The position numbers and the translations under genes are program-made. Of a DNA stretch of 64,000 nucleotides, positions 34,409 through 42,586 are shown one piece after another. Source of the DNA: JAGWBJ01 sp034423015. GTDB taxonomy: Bacteria; Chloroflexota; Dehalococcoidia; Lucifugimonadales; JAGWBF01. The stretch lies in the NCBI GenBank assembly GCA_034423015.1, contig DAOUJG010000039.1, positions 62,001-126,000 on the forward strand, in the 5' to 3' direction. Every line of letters begins with the position of its first letter. The stretch's first letter is position 1. The notes beneath the pieces are model-generated. The model saw only the letters and a list, made by a program, of their open reading frames with translations, was not told the DNA's origin and searched no databases.

Positions 34409-35305
34409 ATGAACCGGGATCTCAGGGGTTACGGCAAGACGTACCCGGTCATCTCCTGGCCGAACGACGCCCGCATAGCCGTGTCCCTGGTAGTCCATTT
34501 CCAGGAGGGGGCCGAGCGAACTCCGCTGTACGGCGACAATGGGCCCGAGCTGAGCGCCCAGCCGGTGAGGCCCGCGGGACCCGGACGAAGCTGGAGCGTC
34601 GAGTCCATCTACGAGTACGGTCCACGCCGGGGCTTCTGGAGGCTGATGCGGATATTCGATAAGCACGACGTGAAGGCTACGTTCTTTTGCTCCGGGCAGG
34701 CCGCGGAGGGAAACCCGATAGCCGCCCGCAGAATCACCGATGGAGGGCACGAGATAGCCGGACACGGTTATCGGTGGCTGCCATCCTACGAATTCACCCG
34801 TGACGCGCAGAGGGCCGATATAGCCAAGGCGGTCGAGGCCATCGTGAGCACGTCGGGAGAGCGCCCCCTGGGTTGGAACAGCAGGGCTCCAAGTGTTCAT
34901 ACGCGAGGGCTGCTGGCCGAGGAGGGCGGTTTCCTCTACGATTCCGACTCCTACAGCGACGACCTTCCCTTTTTCGCCCAGGTCAACGGTAGACGGTTCC
35001 TCACAATTCCTCATAGCCACGACACCAACGACGAGAAGTTCTTGCCGGGTCCCCTGGTACCAGGGTTCACCAGGCCTGACCAGTTCTTCGCCAGCCTGAA
35101 GGCGACATTCGACGACCTGTACGCCGAAGGGTCCACGAACCCGAAGATGATGTCCGTGGGGCTGCATTTGCGGCTTTCCGGGAGGCCGCCGCGAGCGGCA
35201 CAAGTAGACAGATTCATCCAATACGCGAAGGGCTTCCCGGGGGTATGGTTCGCACGCCGCGTGGACATCGCCCGGTGGTGGCTGGAGCACTACGGCGACC
35301 TCTAG
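34409..35305 (+). CDS. Polysaccharide deacetylase / PuuE-like allantoinase-type hydrolase, tandem copy 1
   Basis: A 298-residue CE4/NodB-fold protein with VVHFQEGAE at residues 28-36 (in place of the usual DxD or NYEEG strand), VKATFFCSG at 88-96, and HEIAGHGYRW (His114, His119). It has the PuuE-type C-terminal HLRLSGRP and KGFPGVWFARRVDIARWW. These features match the allantoinase PuuE branch, which opens cyclic ureides without the usual metal arrangement. No signal peptide is present. It lies in the transporter operon, so it probably acts on the imported compound. It shares the C-terminal third almost word for word with the next gene. Confidence 0.85.
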   Translation: MNRDLRGYGKTYPVISWPNDARIAVSLVVHFQEGAERTPLYGDNGPELSAQPVRPAGPGRSWSVESIYEYGPRRGFWRLMRIFDKHDVKATFFCSGQAAEGNPIAARRITDGGHEIAGHGYRWLPSYEFTRDAQRADIAKAVEAIVSTSGERPLGWNSRAPSVHTRGLLAEEGGFLYDSDSYSDDLPFFAQVNGRRFLTIPHSHDTNDEKFLPGPLVPGFTRPDQFFASLKATFDDLYAEGSTNPKMMSVGLHLRLSGRPPRAAQVDRFIQYAKGFPGVWFARRVDIARWWLEHYGDL

Positions 35306-35362
35306 GACTCCGGGCCATCGACGAACGCGGCGGAGCCGGTCCGCGGAACGAGGAGAGCAACG

Positions 35363-36283
35363 ATGCTGACCTCAGAACGAGATTTCATCGGCTACGGTGT
35401 CGAGTTTCCTCAGATAAAATGGCCCGGCGGCGCCCGCATCGCCATCTCGCTGGTGATCAACTTCGAAGAGGGCTCCGAGCTCAACCCCTTGCTTGGAGAC
35501 CCTGTGGCCGAACCCACCGGTGAGGCGTTTCCCGACTCCCTTGGCCAGCGCCGGCTGATCAACGAGTCCCTGTACGAGTACGGCAGCCGGGTCGGGTTCT
35601 GGCGTTTGTTGGAGATTCTCGACAAGAACGACGTTAAAGCGACCGGTTCCGCGTGCGGTATGGCCCTGGAGCTGAACCCGGAATCGGCCAGGGAGATCAC
35701 GGCCCGTGGCCACGAGATCGCCAGCCACGGATACCGCTGGGCCCCGGCCTCTATTGACACAATGGAAGAGGAGCGGGAGTATATCCGCAAGTCGGTCGAG
35801 GCGGCCCTGAAGACGACCGGAGAGCGCCCGCTGGGCTATCATGCAACGACCAGCAGCGGCTATACCCGCGAGCTGCTCGTGGAAGAGGGCGGCTTCGTCT
35901 ACGACACCGACTCCTACGCCGATGACCTGCCCTATTTCGTGGAGGTCCATGGAAAGAAGTGGCTCGTGGTGCCCTACGACGTGACCACCAACGATATGCT
36001 CTTCTCACACCTTCCCGGTTACGCACAACCCGAGGACTTCTTCTTTCAGCTCAAAGAGGCCTTCGATTGCCTGTACGAGGAAGGGGCCACCCACCCGCAG
36101 ATGATGTCGGTGGGTCTACACTTGCGCTTTGCCGGGAGGCCGGGTCGGAGCCGGTATCTCGACCAGTTCATCCGGTACGCCAAAGGCTTCCCGGGAGTCT
36201 GGTTTGCACGACGAATCGATATAGCCCGCTGGTGGCTCGAGGAGTACGGTGACCTACCCGCGCTCCCCAAGCCGCGTCGCTAG
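35363..36283 (+). CDS. Polysaccharide deacetylase / PuuE-like allantoinase-type hydrolase, tandem copy 2
   Basis: The 306 residues have VINFEEGSE at 31-39, which is the canonical PuuE motif, then VKATGSACG, HEIASHGYRW (His117, His122) and DTDSYADDLPYF. The C-terminus HLRFAGRP / KGFPGVWFARRIDIARWW is nearly identical to copy 1, so the pair arose by tandem duplication. This copy keeps the standard NFEEG motif while copy 1 has HFQEG, suggesting that the two act on different substrates. Like copy 1 it should be cytosolic. The amidohydrolase follows 79 bases on, after a tandem repeat. Confidence 0.86.
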   Translation: MLTSERDFIGYGVEFPQIKWPGGARIAISLVINFEEGSELNPLLGDPVAEPTGEAFPDSLGQRRLINESLYEYGSRVGFWRLLEILDKNDVKATGSACGMALELNPESAREITARGHEIASHGYRWAPASIDTMEEEREYIRKSVEAALKTTGERPLGYHATTSSGYTRELLVEEGGFVYDTDSYADDLPYFVEVHGKKWLVVPYDVTTNDMLFSHLPGYAQPEDFFFQLKEAFDCLYEEGATHPQMMSVGLHLRFAGRPGRSRYLDQFIRYAKGFPGVWFARRIDIARWWLEEYGDLPALPKPRR

Positions 36284-36290
36284 GATTCTC

Positions 36291-36350
36291 GCGGGTATTC
36301 ACAGCGCGGGTATTCACAGCGCGGGTATTCACAGCGCGGGTATTTACAGG
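36291..36350 (+). repeat. Four tandem 15-bp repeats (GCGGGTATTCACAGC) before the amidohydrolase gene
   Basis: Copies lie at 36291-36305, 36306-36320, 36321-36335 and 36336-36350. The first three are identical, and the last ends TTTACAGG and merges into the ribosome site AGGAGGT (36348-36354). The array fills the gap between the deacetylase-like and amidohydrolase genes. Confidence 0.9.
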
Positions 36351-36362
36351 AGGTAATGAAAG

Positions 36363-37913
36363 ATGAGCTCTAGTCTGATACGGGGCAAGTACGTCATCTG
36401 CAAGATAACGGGACCAGACTCGGCCCAGGTGGTGTCCGACGGGGCAGTGTACCAGCGGGACGGGGCCATAGTGGAGGTCGGCCCGTACGAGGACCTGCGG
36501 CAGCGGCACCCGGACGCGGAGGTCATCGGCTCCTCCAGCTACGTGGTGATGCCCGGGCTGGTCAACGACCACTTCCACGTCGGATTCAGCCCCTTCCAGA
36601 TGGGCTCGCCGGACCTGCCCCTGGAGCTATGGCAGGCGTCGAGGATGGGCGCCCGGCGGATAGACCCGTACCTCGACCAGATCTACGGGGCCATCCAGAT
36701 GATCGAGTCGGGCACCACAACGGTGCAGGCCATCCACGGAGGCGCGGCGTGGTGGAGGCCCATGGACCTGGAGGTGGCCGACAAGGCGGTCGGGGCCTTC
36801 CAGGACTCGGGCATGCGGGTGTCCTACGCTCCCTCGGTGGCCGACCAGGACGCCACCGTGTCCGGGGCCAGGGGAGGGGAGGCGGAGCTGACGGCCCAGA
36901 TGCCGCCCGAGCTGGCGGAGCGGTACCTGGCCCCCCTGAGGGCCCGCTACCGCCCGGTGGAGGACCTGATGGCCGCCCTGGAGGAGATCTGCCAGAAGTA
37001 CGGCAACGACCGGTACGAGCGGGTGCGCATCACCATGGCCCCCAGCAACGTCCACAGGTGCTCCGACGCGCTGCTGGACAGCTTCCGGCGCATGGCCACC
37101 AAGTACAGCACCGGCATCCACATCCACCTCCTGGAGACCATCTACCAGAAGGAGTACGGAGCACGCCTGTGGAACAAGAGCCCTCTCCAGCACCTGTACG
37201 ACCTGGGGTTCCTGGGCCACGACGTGGTGTGCGGCCACAGCGTGTGGGTGAGCGAGGATGACATCGACATCATGGCGTCCACGGGCACCAACGTATGCCA
37301 CAACGCCAGCTCCAACCTGCGCCTGCAGAGCGGCATCGCTCCCGTGGGCCCCCTGCTCCGGAAGAACATCAGGATCGCCATCGGCAGCGACGAGGCGGGC
37401 CTCAACGACGACAAGGACCTGTTCCAGGAGATGCGCCTGGTGCTGAAGATACACCGGGTGCCGGGAGTAGAGAACGTGCCGCCCACGTCGTACCAGGTGT
37501 TCCGGATGGGCACTGAGCACGGGGCCTACGCAAGCTGGTTCGGGGACAAGGTCGGCACCCTGGAGCCCGGCAAGCGGGCGGACGTCGTGCTGCTGAACCT
37601 GCGGAACATCGAGGAGCCTTACCTGGACCCCGACGTGTCCATCGTGGACGCGGTGGTCCACCGGGGACGCAGCATCGACGTCGACACGGTCATAGTGGAC
37701 GGCGAGGTCGTGATGCGGGACCGCAAGCTGACCAAGATCGACAAGGAGGCGCTGTACGCCGAGTTCAAGAAGGCGCTGGACCGTCCCCTGGAGCCGGGGG
37801 AGGTCGACAGCCGGGCCCTGGGCCGGGAGGTGATCCCGTACATGCGGCGGTTCTACGAAGGGACCCTGCCCGACAACCCCGTCAGCCACTCGATGTACAA
37901 CGCCCGCCGGTAG
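36363..37913 (+). CDS. TRZ/ATZ-like metal-dependent amidohydrolase, copy 1
   Basis: The 516 residues form an amidohydrolase with a split beta-sandwich domain and a TIM barrel. Metal ligands are visible: His70 and His72 (MPGLVNDHFHVG), His255 (GIHIHL), His292 (VCGHSVW) and Asp343 (GSDEAG). The segment VCHNASSNLRLQSGIAPVGP is typical of the deaminase/ATZ branch. The enzyme should hydrolyse or deaminate a ring or amide C-N bond. AGGAGGT lies 8 bases before the ATG. It ends the first transporter operon and has two close paralogues at 44040 and 45627. Confidence 0.92.
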   Translation: MSSSLIRGKYVICKITGPDSAQVVSDGAVYQRDGAIVEVGPYEDLRQRHPDAEVIGSSSYVVMPGLVNDHFHVGFSPFQMGSPDLPLELWQASRMGARRIDPYLDQIYGAIQMIESGTTTVQAIHGGAAWWRPMDLEVADKAVGAFQDSGMRVSYAPSVADQDATVSGARGGEAELTAQMPPELAERYLAPLRARYRPVEDLMAALEEICQKYGNDRYERVRITMAPSNVHRCSDALLDSFRRMATKYSTGIHIHLLETIYQKEYGARLWNKSPLQHLYDLGFLGHDVVCGHSVWVSEDDIDIMASTGTNVCHNASSNLRLQSGIAPVGPLLRKNIRIAIGSDEAGLNDDKDLFQEMRLVLKIHRVPGVENVPPTSYQVFRMGTEHGAYASWFGDKVGTLEPGKRADVVLLNLRNIEEPYLDPDVSIVDAVVHRGRSIDVDTVIVDGEVVMRDRKLTKIDKEALYAEFKKALDRPLEPGEVDSRALGREVIPYMRRFYEGTLPDNPVSHSMYNARR

Positions 37914-37932
37914 ACACGGCCGGGCGGGAAGC

Positions 37933-38970
37933 CTAGATGTTCAGGCGGACGTCCTGGTAGCTCGGGTCCTTCTCGTATATCTGGAGCCTGTGGTGCCGCG
38001 CCTCGACGATGACGATCTTGTAGTCGTCTCCCACGTCCACCGCCACCGGCCTGCGGAGCAGGGTATCGGGGGTCATGTCCACCCTGGCCCTGGCCTTGAC
38101 CAGGTCCGGGCTGCCCCGCAGGGTTAGCTGGAGCCACGGGGACACCTCAGTCGCCTCGCCGGTAATGGCCACGAGGAAGTCGCCGTCCTCGTCGTATACG
38201 TTCAGCCTGTCGTTGCCCCAGTCGCAGACGTAGACGTCCCCGTCCTTGTCCACGGCCACGCCAGCCGGGCGCCGCAGCTCTCCCCGGCCTGTACCCGGGC
38301 TCCCGATGGTGGACAGGTACTCGCCCTGGGGAGAGAACTTCTGGACTCTGTCGTTGCCCCAGTCCCCCACGTAGAACGCACCGTGCCGGTCCGTGGTTAT
38401 GCCCCAGGGCCGGTCGAACCGGCCCTCCTCCGAGCCCGGTCCGCCCCAGGTGGAGACGTACTCGCCCTCCCTCGTAAACACCTGCACACGGTGGTTCAGG
38501 CTGTCGACTATGTGGAGGTTCTCGTCGGCGTCTATCGTCACGCCCGCCGGCGCGTCGAGCTCGCCCTCGCCGGTCCCGTGCCTGCCCCACCTGCCCAGGA
38601 AGGCGCCGTCCGTGGCGAACCTGTGCACCTGGTGGGTGGCCTGGTCGGTGACGAAGAGGGTCTCGTCGCCGTCCATGGCCAGGCCTCCCGGCCAGAGGAA
38701 CTGGCCGTCCTGCAGCTTCTCCACCGTAAGCACGTTGAAGCCCGTTCCGGGGCCAGGTACACCGATGTCCTGGACCCACTCGTGGTCCAGGGTGCATTTG
38801 GTGATCCGTGGAGAGTTGTTGCGCTCGTCGCTGGCGTTGACGACATAGAGGACGTCTCCCGACCGGACCAGGTCGGCCGGGTGCTGGAACGAGGTCATCG
38901 AGTTCCCGAAGCGGCCCATGGAGTAGAGGTACGTGAAGGCCCGGTTGCCGGCAACGCGAGTAGTGGGCAC
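37933..38970 (-). CDS. NHL-repeat six-bladed propeller protein, cassette A
   Basis: A 345-residue protein with at least five NHL-type repeats. Typical units are PAGVTIDADENLHIVDSLNH, then RVQVFTREGEYVSTWG, and PWGITTDRHGAFYVGDWGND. No signal peptide is visible. The GTG at 38970 has GGGAGG 10 bases upstream and begins 15 bases after the DUF1800 stop, so the two are co-transcribed. NHL propellers bind ligands or proteins and include lyases; the role here is unknown. Paralogues lie at 52355 and 61435 with the same gene order. Confidence 0.88.
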   Translation of the reverse strand: MPTTRVAGNRAFTYLYSMGRFGNSMTSFQHPADLVRSGDVLYVVNASDERNNSPRITKCTLDHEWVQDIGVPGPGTGFNVLTVEKLQDGQFLWPGGLAMDGDETLFVTDQATHQVHRFATDGAFLGRWGRHGTGEGELDAPAGVTIDADENLHIVDSLNHRVQVFTREGEYVSTWGGPGSEEGRFDRPWGITTDRHGAFYVGDWGNDRVQKFSPQGEYLSTIGSPGTGRGELRRPAGVAVDKDGDVYVCDWGNDRLNVYDEDGDFLVAITGEATEVSPWLQLTLRGSPDLVKARARVDMTPDTLLRRPVAVDVGDDYKIVIVEARHHRLQIYEKDPSYQDVRLNI

Positions 38971-38985
38971 CTCAACGACCTCCCG

Positions 38986-40356
38986 CTAGCAGAACTGGTA
39001 CTCCTTGGTTGCCCCGATGAGCTGCAGCACCTTGGTCACCCGGTCCTCGAAGGCTTCCGGGGCGTCCTCGGCGTGTCCCACGACCTCATCGTACGTCTCC
39101 TCGCCCAGGCGCACCGAGCCCAGTAGCTCCAGGCAGCCGTCGACCAACTCGCGGGAGGAGCGGCCCTCGCGCTCTCCGAGCCTGGCGATGATGTCCCTGA
39201 CGCCCGGCAGGCTGGGATTGCTGAGGCGGTCCGCGCAGAAGTTGATCCGCCGGACCAGGGAGCCGCCGTCGATCCACTCCTTGCCCGTGTGCCAGCCCTC
39301 GACGCTGGGAGGATTGAGCAGGTCCTGGCCCTGGTACACCGATTCGAAGGCAAGCTCCATTACGCCGTGTCTGAGCTGGCCGTACTCGCCCACCAGCCGC
39401 ACGGTGCTGACCACCACCTCGGCCGGGCTCCTCACCTTGGCGAACCAGACGGCCTCGTCCTTGAAGAAGTCCGAGTTGAAGACGAAACGCAGGGTCTCGG
39501 CGATGTCGTAGTCCGAGGAGGCCAGGGCGCCGGCTATCGCCTCCACCGCCTGGGGGTCCCGCGGGGGGATGTCGTTCCAGCTTGGGACCTGGACCTCGTC
39601 GGCGACGAAGAAGTTGTAGAGATGGCGGGCGATGAACCGCGACGTGGCCGGGTGCCTCACTATTATGTCGATGACGTCCTCGCCGTTGAACCGGCCGCGC
39701 TGGCCGAGGAACACCTTCTCATCGAAGTCGTGGTCCTCGGGCCTGTACTCGAAGCTCCACAGGTTGGCGCCGGGCACCTTGGGCGAGATGGTCCAGCCCG
39801 TGAAGGCACGGGCCGCCTCGAACACGTCCTGCTCGGTGTAGTTGCCCTGGCCCATGGAGAAGAGCTCCAGCAGCTCCCGGCCCCAGTTCTCGTTGGGCGA
39901 GCCCTTGTGGTTCTCGTTATTGTCCAGCCAGAAGATCATGGCCGGGTCCATGGCCAGACACACCAACAGCTCCCGGTAGCTGCCCATGCCGTAGCGCCGG
40001 AACATGCCGATCTGGTGGACCATCTGGGTGATGTTGTCCACCTTGGCGTCCCCCGTGGCGAAGACCATGTGCCAGAACAGGGCCATCTTCTCTTCCAGGG
40101 GGCGCGGCGTGGTCAGGAGGTGGTACATGAAGTTGGACGCACCCAGGTAGGGAGAGGTGGGGTACTCGTGCCCAGGGTAGTACCGGTTCATGGCCAGCTC
40201 GTCGAATTCGGGAACGCCGTTGGCCCCCGGATATACCAGCTCGTCGACGGTGGCCTCGTAGCCCCGGGCGGCCCGGGCCTCCAGCTCGCCGTAGGACGCT
40301 CCGAACCCGGCGCGGCGCATCAGATGGGCCATCAAGGCGATACGCTTGTCTGCCAT
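38986..40356 (-). CDS. DUF1800 family protein, cassette A
   Basis: The 456 residues match DUF1800: IALMAHLMRRAGFGASYGEL at the start, then RPLEEKMALFWHMVFATGD, NENWGRELLELFSMG, NYTEQDVFEAARAFTGW, GEDVIDII, LNPPSVEGWHTGKEWIDGG and a KEYQFC C-terminus. Members are mostly helical proteins of unknown function, usually encoded beside DUF1501 proteins. Here the DUF1501 gene is missing and the NHL gene follows directly. No signal peptide is present. The ATG at 40356 is preferred to a GTG two codons upstream because GAGGT is better spaced from it. Confidence 0.92.
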   Translation of the reverse strand: MADKRIALMAHLMRRAGFGASYGELEARAARGYEATVDELVYPGANGVPEFDELAMNRYYPGHEYPTSPYLGASNFMYHLLTTPRPLEEKMALFWHMVFATGDAKVDNITQMVHQIGMFRRYGMGSYRELLVCLAMDPAMIFWLDNNENHKGSPNENWGRELLELFSMGQGNYTEQDVFEAARAFTGWTISPKVPGANLWSFEYRPEDHDFDEKVFLGQRGRFNGEDVIDIIVRHPATSRFIARHLYNFFVADEVQVPSWNDIPPRDPQAVEAIAGALASSDYDIAETLRFVFNSDFFKDEAVWFAKVRSPAEVVVSTVRLVGEYGQLRHGVMELAFESVYQGQDLLNPPSVEGWHTGKEWIDGGSLVRRINFCADRLSNPSLPGVRDIIARLGEREGRSSRELVDGCLELLGSVRLGEETYDEVVGHAEDAPEAFEDRVTKVLQLIGATKEYQFC

Positions 40357-40437
40357 GTGCACGACCTCTACCGGCGGGCTTCCCAGGCATACACTACCCG
40401 GCTGCCGCAGCTACACCCGCCGGACCCTATGGCCTAC

Positions 40438-40466
40438 ACTATATCACCCCGGATTTGGCAAATCAA
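40438..40466 (-). promoter_or_regulatory. Predicted promoter for the DUF1800-NHL cassette A operon
   Basis: On the minus strand TTGATT (40466-40461), 17 bp, TATAGT (40443-40438). The transposon end at 40510 lies upstream of it, so the promoter is intact. Confidence 0.5.
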
Positions 40467-40509
40467 AGAGATATGCGGAATTCCCCGATAACTTACGAAT
40501 GAAGATGAC

Positions 40510-40530
40510 GGTTTCGTTTGCCTGTAGGGT
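40510..40530 (+). repeat. Left terminal inverted repeat of the transposon
   Basis: Reads GGTTTCGTTT-G-CCTGTAGGGT going inward. It differs from the right end only at the 11th base. Confidence 0.9.
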
Positions 40531-40545
40531 TTAGGCCATTTTAGA

Positions 40546-40573
40546 CCCCACGGCACGGCGCCGTGCCGTGGGG
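40546..40573 (-). terminator. Palindromic terminator inside the transposon's left end
   Basis: Thirteen-base arms CCCCACGGCACGG / CCGTGCCGTGGGG flank a 2-base centre. On the plus strand GGTTCTTT follows; on the minus strand TCTAAAATGG follows. It lies just after the stop of the last cargo gene and probably ends the cargo transcript, and could work in both directions. Confidence 0.65.
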
Positions 40574-40578
40574 GTTCT

Positions 40579-40770
40579 TTATCCCGGCTTCCGACGGGGG
40601 TTTGCCTTTACGGTTGGTTCCAAGCTATCGGACACCTCAGCCATGAGGCGAGCATACTGCCATGCTAAAGCAACGTGTATGCGCGACATGGCCTCATTGC
40701 CGCCTTCATAGGCCAATATGCCGGCCAGTGCCTGTCCAGCAAAATAATCCATTCGTGATATAGGTGTCAT
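40579..40770 (-). CDS. Small phage-like hypothetical protein
   Basis: A 63-residue protein starting MTPISRMDYFAGQALAGIL, with a later helix in ALAWQYARLMAEV. The D-Y-F-A-x-Q-A segment recalls short proteins of unknown function in phages and prophages. GGGAGAT precedes the ATG at 40770, 23 bases after the transposase stop. It is the last gene of the cargo operon. Confidence 0.55.
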   Translation of the reverse strand: MTPISRMDYFAGQALAGILAYEGGNEAMSRIHVALAWQYARLMAEVSDSLEPTVKANPRRKPG

Positions 40771-40793
40771 CGTATCTCCCCTGATGTCTTCAC

Positions 40794-41897
40794 TCAGTTT
40801 CGTCCCGGCAGCCGTGGGCGCAGCTGCACCCACTTCGGCGGCAGCTTCCGCTCCCGCTTTCGGCCCGACACCTTCGGCAGCAACGGCTTAGGCATCCGGC
40901 GTCTTCGCTTGCGTGTCCGGCCCTCTCCCTGGCCGGGAGTTGCTGGTTTCGGTTTCGATGATGTGGGCAGCTTCGGCTGCGGTGACTTCGGCCCTTTGGC
41001 CCGCCGCGTCTCCGTCGCAGCGACGACTTTTGGAGACGCGGCGTCGGCTTTTACCACGTCCGCCCACTCCCGGAATGGCGGCGTCACGTGCGCCACTTCC
41101 CCGGGCGTCTTGTTCCCAAGGCTGTGATGCTTCCTGAACAGGTTGTAGTTGAGCGTCCAGCCGTCCAGGTAGCGTTGGCCGCTCTCGATGCTATCAAGGC
41201 CTCGGAGGGTCTTGGTGCGGTCCCTGAATGTCCCTTGCAGACGCTCCGACAGGTTGTTGTTGACTTCGGCCCTCATGCCTTGGGACTGGACGTGCTCCGC
41301 CTCAGGGAGGATGTCCTTGATGGGCTTGATGTAGGCCCGCCACTTGTCGGTGGTGATTTTCTTCGGCGGCCCGTCCGCGGCAGCCGCGGCCTTCCGGATC
41401 GCGGCCCTGGCCGCGTGGCCGTCCCGCCTGTAGGACAGGTGCGAGGCGAGGATGTAACGGGTGTCCTCGTCCATGACGTTCCAGTTGTAGGCCTTCTTCC
41501 CCCCGACGTCCACGACCATCTCGTCGGCCACCCAATGCCCGCCGCCGGTCTTGGCCTTCTGGTCTTTCATCCCCTTGACGGCCTCGTCGGTGTAGGTCTT
41601 GACCCACTCGAACACCGTCGCCTTGGAGGGCTCCGGGATGTCGTACTCCTTCTCCAACCCTTCGGCTATCTGCTTGTACGACTTCCCGCTGTAGTAGTCC
41701 TGGATGGCGCTCCCCATGAGCTCGGCGTCCATGCGCCGCCCCTTGCCCTTGCCGTTGGCCCGGAACTTGGTCTTGCAGGCCTTGCACATGTAGCGTTGCT
41801 GTCCGGCCTGCTTCCCGACCTTCACCACCTTGTCACAGGCGCATTCAGGGCAAGCCAGGGTGACGGTTCGGACGGTCGTTTCTTCGAATTGAGTCAT
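40794..41897 (-). CDS. DDE transposase, IS6/IS240-like with zinc ribbon
   Basis: The 367 residues begin with a zinc ribbon (Cys16, Cys19, Cys38, Cys41) and a helix-turn-helix-like region (SYKQIAEGLEKEY). A DDE_Tnp_IS240-like core follows with Asp125 (HWVADE), Asp184 (TTDKW) and Glu218 (NLSERL). The D184-E218 spacing of 33 is close to the DD34E of IS6. After about residue 300 there is an unusual 65-residue tail rich in Lys, Arg and Pro. The start ATG overlaps the stop of the preceding small gene (ATGA). AGGAG lies upstream. All catalytic residues are present, so it should be active. Confidence 0.9.
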   Translation of the reverse strand: MTQFEETTVRTVTLACPECACDKVVKVGKQAGQQRYMCKACKTKFRANGKGKGRRMDAELMGSAIQDYYSGKSYKQIAEGLEKEYDIPEPSKATVFEWVKTYTDEAVKGMKDQKAKTGGGHWVADEMVVDVGGKKAYNWNVMDEDTRYILASHLSYRRDGHAARAAIRKAAAAADGPPKKITTDKWRAYIKPIKDILPEAEHVQSQGMRAEVNNNLSERLQGTFRDRTKTLRGLDSIESGQRYLDGWTLNYNLFRKHHSLGNKTPGEVAHVTPPFREWADVVKADAASPKVVAATETRRAKGPKSPQPKLPTSSKPKPATPGQGEGRTRKRRRRMPKPLLPKVSGRKRERKLPPKWVQLRPRLPGRN

Positions 41898-42055
41898 GGG
41901 CTCTCCTGCAAGCGCTCCGCAAGAGGGTTGTCAGCACGTAGCGGGTACAAGGACTCCATAGTCTCGAGCCGCTTCATGATCTCCACCCACGCTTTGCGCG
42001 TATCGGGTGAACAGTTGATCAACGCCTGGAGCAACGCCTCGACTTGGCGGGTCAT
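41894..42055 (-). CDS. Small hypothetical protein overlapping the transposase start
   Basis: A 53-residue frame from ATG 42055 (TRQVEALLQALINCSPDTR, then KAWVEIMKRLETMESL). Third codon positions are mostly G or C, as expected for coding DNA, while the competing frame of the larger gene has far fewer here. The stop overlaps the transposase ATG, suggesting translational coupling. The frame is open to a TTG at 42097, and it may instead be the true C-terminus of the gene at 41931-42542 displaced by a frameshift. Confidence 0.45.
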   Translation of the reverse strand: MTRQVEALLQALINCSPDTRKAWVEIMKRLETMESLYPLRADNPLAERLQESP

Positions 42056-42542
42056 ATTCACGGGCACGACCTTTGTAGTATTGCGAACTGACGCCAACGC
42101 CGCCGTCTTTCTTGTCCGACACGCGAAAGCCGATATCGCCGACTCGGCGACAAAGCCACAGCATGTCTTCTTCAGTCCGGACGTGTACCTCTACTACATC
42201 AACCCCACGCTTCACCAACCTGTCCAGACAAGCCCGTTTCTGCGCCGTGGGAGGGCTGGTGACAACCACCTCGACAATCCGTACTGGCGTGTCGTCGTCC
42301 CCGTACATGATCAAGTCAGGGACGATGCCTCCCACGGAGTCCCACTCGCCGGGAATCTTCGTACGGGCCACCCCTGCTCGAATATCCACGTCATACGCAC
42401 CCCCAGGGCTGGTTCGAATCCAGACCCCGGTATCTTCGGTGCCGCGTCGCGTTATCTCGTCATACAGCAGGGCCACGGTGCGGGCGTGCAGGTATGACTC
42501 CGGAGCCCCCGCAGTGCCGACGTTCCTACGCATGTCCACCAT
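41931..42542 (-). CDS. Hypothetical cargo protein, possibly nuclease-like
   Basis: A 203-residue protein starting MVDMRRNVGTAG with GGAGGT 7 bases upstream. It has SYLHARTVALLYDEI, GGIVPDLIMYGDDDTPVRIV and EVVVTSPPTAQKRACLDRLV. The PD...E pattern followed by a helix with Lys/Arg recalls PD-(D/E)xK nuclease folds, but the expected Lys is not in place, so this is only a hint. The last 50 residues have poor codon bias, and the C-terminus may be out of frame (see the overlapping gene). It follows the DUF2283-like gene by 44 bases. Confidence 0.55.
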   Translation of the reverse strand: MVDMRRNVGTAGAPESYLHARTVALLYDEITRRGTEDTGVWIRTSPGGAYDVDIRAGVARTKIPGEWDSVGGIVPDLIMYGDDDTPVRIVEVVVTSPPTAQKRACLDRLVKRGVDVVEVHVRTEEDMLWLCRRVGDIGFRVSDKKDGGVGVSSQYYKGRAREYDPPSRGVAPGVDQLFTRYAQSVGGDHEAARDYGVLVPATC

Positions 42543-42586
42543 CGTTGTACCTCCATTCTCATTCTGCGCCCGGTTTCGTTTGCGCA

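Noticed and set aside
36168..36578. Minus-strand frame with repeated VNTRA units over the 15-bp repeats
   Set aside because: It is only the translation of the tandem DNA repeat and runs against the real genes on the plus strand.
42405..42430. CTGGTTCGAATCCAG looks like a tRNA T-arm inside the transposon
   Set aside because: No acceptor, D or anticodon arm can be formed around it, and the bases are in a coding frame of the 41931-42542 gene.
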